Assembly: GCA_022717655.1 (NCBI GenBank)
Contig: JAIIAN010000119.1
Span: 1 to 9,093 of the forward strand
DNA: 9,093 nt
Reading direction: 5' to 3'
DNA from: Bacillota bacterium
GTDB lineage: Bacteria > Bacillota > Clostridia > Lachnospirales > Lachnospiraceae
Made by a program: the position numbers and the translations under genes. Within the stretch, counting starts at the first letter, position 1. Each line of letters opens with the position of its first letter. The notes under the pieces were generated by a model. It did not search any database, had not been told where the DNA came from, and saw nothing but the letters and a program-made list of their open reading frames with translations. Positions 5,905 through 9,093 of this stretch are shown here, in pieces.

Positions 5905-6386
5905 TAGAATTGTCCTGGATTATAGTTAGGTGTTGCTTGTGGTGTAACTGGCATTTCATCTTTTGGATAGAATTTTTTGATTTCATTGTATTCATTGCCA
6001 TTGTAAGTTCTTGTACCAATCTTACAGCGTCCTGTTGAACCAGGAACCATTGGCCAGTTCATCTTTAATGGTTCATCTTTTTTCTTTTGTCCAATCCCTC
6101 TAAAGAATTCACTTAAGATTCTTTCAACTTTTGTATGAAGTAATAATCTATGTTTAATGATGACTTCTTTACCGTTATAGTTGATAGCAATACTTACGAT
6201 TGCTTGATTACAGGCCGACATCTTTTCAGAGCCGTTGAATCTTCCTCTTTCATAACTTTTTACAGTAAAGTCATAATCACCTGCAGGTAAGATAATGAAC
6301 TCACTTTCTTCTTGGATGGTATCATCCCATCCTAATTCATGACCTTCCATCATTCCGTTATTCATACCGTTGTTATATGCATCCAT
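5904..6386 (-). CDS. DUF669 protein, probable single-strand DNA binding protein
   Basis: 160 aa. The core matches the DUF669 pattern: LGWDDTI (18-24), then FIILPAGDYDFTVKSYERGR (30-49), a beta-rich middle (QAIVSIAINYNGKEVIIKHR), and FRGIGQ ... MNWPMVPGSTGRCKIG. DUF669 genes sit beside Sak4-type ATPases and helicases in Firmicutes phages and are thought to serve as the phage SSB; that function is family knowledge plus context and not visible as a catalytic site. The N-terminus (MDAYNNGMNNGMM) is Asn/Met-rich and has several possible starts; the first ATG is chosen because AGGAGGA (6394-6400) is 7 nt upstream. The C-terminus is flexible and ends in Phe (NYNPGQF), as do SSB tips that bind partner proteins, although the acidic tail of bacterial SSB is missing. 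Confidence 0.82.
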   Translation of the reverse strand: MDAYNNGMNNGMMEGHELGWDDTIQEESEFIILPAGDYDFTVKSYERGRFNGSEKMSACNQAIVSIAINYNGKEVIIKHRLLLHTKVERILSEFFRGIGQKKKDEPLKMNWPMVPGSTGRCKIGTRTYNGNEYNEIKKFYPKDEMPVTPQATPNYNPGQF

Positions 6387-6393
6387 TTAATCA

Positions 6394-6400
6394 TCCTCCT
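6394..6400 (-). promoter_or_regulatory. Ribosome binding site AGGAGGA of the DUF669 gene
   Basis: Exact AGGAGGA on the minus strand, 7 nt before the ATG at 6386. Its first bases overlap the TAG stop of the Sak4-like gene (6399-6401). It decides the start among the Met codons at residues 1, 8, 12 and 13. It is the strongest site in the window, which fits the large amounts of SSB a replicating phage needs. Confidence 0.8.
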
Positions 6401-7520
6401 AAAACGCTCTGATATTTTCGTTAATAATTTTTAATACTTGTGGCCAAGCACCTATTAATACTCCATTGATAAAGTTTGGATCATAATTATCAATTGGTGT
6501 GTCTTCAGGATAATATCCTTTGAAGCTGACCGCTTTTCTAACTTCTTCTTCAGTTACAAGATTTTGATCCATTAAATCCTTCAATGGTTTTGGAATCGTA
6601 CTTTGTACAGTTTGTTGTACTGAAGGTGTATTTACAGTAGGTACTGCTTCTTGAATTCCACCTGTTTGTAATTCCTTATCTACTTTGATTTCCTCAACTT
6701 TTGGTTCTTCTCGAGAAACTGGAGGAACAGTATTCATAACAGGTGTAGTGTTTACTACTGGTGCAGGTGCAACATTCTCATTTAATTGGTGAGCAAATAA
6801 ATGAGCGATTGCTCCAAAATCAAGTGGCAGTTCTTCAGGTAATCCATCCCTATTCTTTGCGTCCCAGCAAGGGTGATGTGATGTATACATGACACGTTGA
6901 CCACCTTGTGCCTTATGCTTTTTACCTTTATCATCTACAGCCACGCTGAATGTTTTGTAGTTTGCAAATAAGACCATGTCTGCCCACTCTTTTGTAAGAG
7001 GTGCAGTTTGTGCTGTTGTTTTCTTTCCAAGCTTTAATTCATAACGATCGTAAGCCCCCATTTCATTAGGCTGTTCAAATTTACGAATAGTCGCATGAGC
7101 CGTTAAAAGAACATTGATATTGGCCACATCTACGACATCTTGGAGAAGATTAAGAAATCTTCCCCATTCTTCAGCAACATAGGTATAACCTGTACCATAT
7201 CCAAATTCTTCTACACCTGATTTACCATGTTTTGCACAGATAGCTTCCGTACATAATCTTTCAGCCCAGTCGGCAGTATCGATAACTAGTGTTTTACAGT
7301 TTCTTTTTTGAATGACTGATTGAACTTCCGCAATCAGCATTTGCCAGCTCGTTGGCTTTGGTAATCTTCTTACATCATATTTTTTAGTAGATCCTTCAGT
7401 ATCAATAAATAAAGGATCTGGAAATTTCATTGCAAAAGTTGTTTTACCAATTCCTTCAGGACCATAGAAAACAACTTTTTGTGCTCCGTTTATTACTCCT
7501 TCAGTAATTTCAAAATCCAT
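6399..7520 (-). CDS. Sak4-type RecA-fold ATPase (AAA_24, phage nucleotide-binding protein)
   Basis: 373 aa. Residues ~1-245 form a RecA-like ATPase of the AAA_24 family: Walker A GPEGIGKT (20-27), FIDTEGS (38-44), Walker B TLVIDTADW (77-85) and a sensor strand NVLLTAHA (136-143), followed by the conserved end LPLDFGAIAHLF (231-242). Members related to Sak4 act as single-strand annealing/recombination proteins and work with a phage SSB, which fits the DUF669 gene directly downstream. Residues ~247-310 are a Pro/Val/Thr-rich, low-complexity linker. A small C-terminal domain (~311-373) carries SFKGYYPEDTPIDNYDPNF and ends INENIRAF. The ATG overlaps the stop of the Rad50-like gene as TAATG, with AGGTG 7 nt upstream. 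The annealing role is from family knowledge. Confidence 0.87.
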   Translation of the reverse strand: MDFEITEGVINGAQKVVFYGPEGIGKTTFAMKFPDPLFIDTEGSTKKYDVRRLPKPTSWQMLIAEVQSVIQKRNCKTLVIDTADWAERLCTEAICAKHGKSGVEEFGYGTGYTYVAEEWGRFLNLLQDVVDVANINVLLTAHATIRKFEQPNEMGAYDRYELKLGKKTTAQTAPLTKEWADMVLFANYKTFSVAVDDKGKKHKAQGGQRVMYTSHHPCWDAKNRDGLPEELPLDFGAIAHLFAHQLNENVAPAPVVNTTPVMNTVPPVSREEPKVEEIKVDKELQTGGIQEAVPTVNTPSVQQTVQSTIPKPLKDLMDQNLVTEEEVRKAVSFKGYYPEDTPIDNYDPNFINGVLIGAWPQVLKIINENIRAF

Positions 7521-8830
7521 TAGAATTCACCTGCTTTCCATGTTGGTGTTGTGTTTTCACTTACTGGTTGAACGGGCTGAGAAGTAACATTTTCTTTTAC
7601 ATAGCCATCTTCAATAATCACTGAACATTCATCACCAGTAGATACTCTTGTTGCAATAGCTTGTAGTCCTTCTTGTTCAAGCCATGCATTGAACTCTGTT
7701 AGAGTTCTTAGATCCATTTGTTCTAGCTTGTCTAATAAGACAAAACCGCAATCAGGATTTAATTTACGAACGATAGCAGTAGAAACTCTTAATTGATCAC
7801 TTCCGCTCATGCTGTCCCATTTCTTTCCTTTGTAAGTCAATTCATTATCTTCAATACTTAATTCAGGCAATGGTAAATCCGCATTGTTCAATAAGTCATA
7901 TTTTTGTTTACGTACATCTTCAATTTGATTTGTAAGGTTGTCATATTGTGACTTATAGCCTTTTGCTTCTTCTTCAGCTTTTTCCTTATCAAGATTTGCT
8001 CTAACCTTGCGATTTGTTTCTTCAATTTCAGCTAGGTTCTTTTCTAGTTCATCAGTTGATTGATCCAATAAATCTAAAGCATCTGTCTTGGCCACGCTTA
8101 AATCATATGTAGCCTTGTTCAATTCCTCTTTCTTTTGATTTAGCATTTGTTCATAGCGTGCTACTTCATCCGTTAAGGTTTTAACCTGATACTCATATTG
8201 AGTGACCTTTCCTCTTTTTCTTTGGTTCTCACCATTTTGAGCAAGAATAGCCTGTTGCTGATTGATTAAATCTTGAGGACTTACCAAATCCTTAGGTGCA
8301 TCTTCAAAGAACGGTTGTTCCTTAGCAAACTTAGCTTTTTGATCAGCAATACGACCTACTGTCAATCTTTCCTGATAAAGCTCATTTTCTTGTTTTTGAT
8401 AAACAGCTAATTGATCTCCAACTCCGATGATATTTAAAAGAACTTCCGCCTTTTCCTTGTTTGTCTTGTTCATGAATTTTGGTAAATCCAACGCAAGCTG
8501 TTCAATGAAAGAATTTAACAAGTTTTGTCCTGCTTTCTTACCACTAGGATCAGTAACTTTTAAAGAACTGTTCTTTCCTTTTCTTTCAACGATAATTCCA
8601 TTGCTTAATGTAACTTTTAAAACTGGTGGAATAGTTGAGCCTTCTCTTGCAGCGTTGCTGGGCTTATTTTTATCTCCACCTAAAGCCCATGCGATACTGT
8701 CAAGTACCGAAGTCTTACCTTGGTTATTGTCCCCACCAATAATAGTCAATCCATTTTGTGTTGGATCAATCTTAACTGCTTTGATTCTTTTAACGTTTTC
8801 TAACTCCAATGCATTAATCTTCACTGACAT
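7520..8830 (-). CDS. Rad50/SbcC-like SMC-type ATPase
   Basis: 436 aa. N-terminal head: INALELENVKRIKAV, then Walker A GGDNNQGKTS (32-41) and the conserved SVLDSIAWALGG. Middle: a Lys/Glu/Gln-rich, probably coiled-coil segment (~125-315, densest 205-312) that is far shorter than in Rad50/SbcC and has no CxxC zinc hook (the only cysteines are C361 and C402). C-terminal head: signature-like DSMSGSDQLRVSTAI (339-353) and Walker B CGFVLLDKLEQMD (361-373), where the usual Asp-Glu pair reads D367-K-L-E370. Such phage proteins accompany Sak4-like ATPases and are thought to help process DNA ends, usually with a nuclease partner; none is visible here, though one could be encoded just upstream of the window. 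It overlaps the preceding gene by 17 nt. The tail ~410-436 is Pro/Thr-rich and ends WKAGEF. Confidence 0.88.
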   Translation of the reverse strand: MSVKINALELENVKRIKAVKIDPTQNGLTIIGGDNNQGKTSVLDSIAWALGGDKNKPSNAAREGSTIPPVLKVTLSNGIIVERKGKNSSLKVTDPSGKKAGQNLLNSFIEQLALDLPKFMNKTNKEKAEVLLNIIGVGDQLAVYQKQENELYQERLTVGRIADQKAKFAKEQPFFEDAPKDLVSPQDLINQQQAILAQNGENQRKRGKVTQYEYQVKTLTDEVARYEQMLNQKKEELNKATYDLSVAKTDALDLLDQSTDELEKNLAEIEETNRKVRANLDKEKAEEEAKGYKSQYDNLTNQIEDVRKQKYDLLNNADLPLPELSIEDNELTYKGKKWDSMSGSDQLRVSTAIVRKLNPDCGFVLLDKLEQMDLRTLTEFNAWLEQEGLQAIATRVSTGDECSVIIEDGYVKENVTSQPVQPVSENTTPTWKAGEF

Positions 8831-9093
8831 CTTTACTTTCCCCTTCCATTTCGTGAATCTTACTTTTAATTAACTCTTGCAATTGATGTGTACATTTTGT
8901 AAATTCTAGAACCGCTGGATTATATATATCCATTACTTCTCTTTTTGAAATGCCAAATGAATCTTTTAAAAATTCAAATCCAAATTTGTTTGATGCTACA
9001 ATGCCATCAACAACCAAATTATCATTTTCAAAATAAATTCTTGATTCTAAATTAACTACTGGTAATTTATCAATTTCATCAATTTTCTTTATC
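8814..9093 (-). CDS. Unidentified phage gene, 5'-truncated by the window edge
   Basis: The frame is open from the window edge to TAA at 8814-8816 (92 residues visible). It has no ATG in the upstream part, so it most likely starts outside; an in-frame TTG at 9017 is a weak alternative without a clear ribosome binding site. The visible part begins IKKIDEIDKLPVVNLESRIY, continues with FGFEFLKDSFGISKREVMDI, has one Cys, and ends in a charged helical tail (ELIKSKIHEMEGESKDVSED). I recognise no family. Its 17-nt overlap with the Rad50-like gene, whose ribosome binding site (AGGGG) lies inside it, shows it belongs to the same operon. Confidence 0.7.
   Translation of the reverse strand, partial: IKKIDEIDKLPVVNLESRIYFENDNLVVDGIVASNKFGFEFLKDSFGISKREVMDIYNPAVLEFTKCTHQLQELIKSKIHEMEGESKDVSED

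Noticed and set aside
8427..8873. 148-codon open frame on the plus strand opposite the Rad50-like gene
   Set aside because: Hydrophobic Phe/Leu/Ser-rich translation typical of the reverse complement of a Lys/Glu-rich coiled-coil and P-loop gene; no ribosome binding site, and the real gene is certain.
390..9093. Search for a defence, toxin-antitoxin or other novel system
   Set aside because: All larger genes fit a known type of phage replication and recombination module; no nuclease-effector, toxin or reverse transcriptase signature is present in this window.

Overview
The window is an AT-rich stretch that reads as the early replication and recombination module of a temperate phage, prophage or phage-derived element of a low-GC Gram-positive (Firmicutes/Bacillota) host. 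The support is tightly packed genes on one strand, strong GGAGG-type ribosome binding sites almost always 7 nt from the start codon, stop/start overlaps (TAATG, ATGA), and a gene set typical of Firmicutes siphophages. Host species cannot be told from the sequence alone.

All genes but one lie on the minus strand, so transcription runs from high to low coordinates. In that order they are: the end of an unidentified gene (8814-9093); a Rad50/SbcC-like ATPase (7520-8830); a Sak4-type RecA-fold ATPase (6399-7520); a DUF669 protein, probably the phage single-strand DNA binding protein (5904-6386); a superfamily 2 DEAH helicase (4294-5904); and a primase-helicase fusion (2090-4291). A 258-bp non-coding region follows (1832-2089), with direct and inverted repeats, an AT-rich palindrome and a long stem-loop, and it is my best candidate for the replication origin. 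After it come a 114-aa protein of unknown function (1487-1831), a RusA-type Holliday junction resolvase (1101-1505), two tiny Cys-rich proteins (928-1104 and 788-931), and a DUF1492/sigma-region-4-like protein (390-740) of the kind that often ends the early region and turns on late genes.

At the left edge, on the plus strand and convergent with the module, is the 3' part of an XRE/Cro-CI family regulator (1-381). It ends in a clear intrinsic terminator (363-391) that abuts the stop codon of the DUF1492 gene.

The genes make a coherent machine. The DEAH helicase and primase-helicase would open and prime the origin, the DUF669 protein would coat single strands, the Sak4-like and Rad50-like ATPases would drive recombination, and RusA would resolve the branched products before packaging. 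Most of this is a known type of phage module and not a new system. The less explained parts are the repeat and hairpin region at 1859-2091, a short motif shared by the DUF669 protein and the primase, the run of Cys-rich small proteins, and the convergent regulator.
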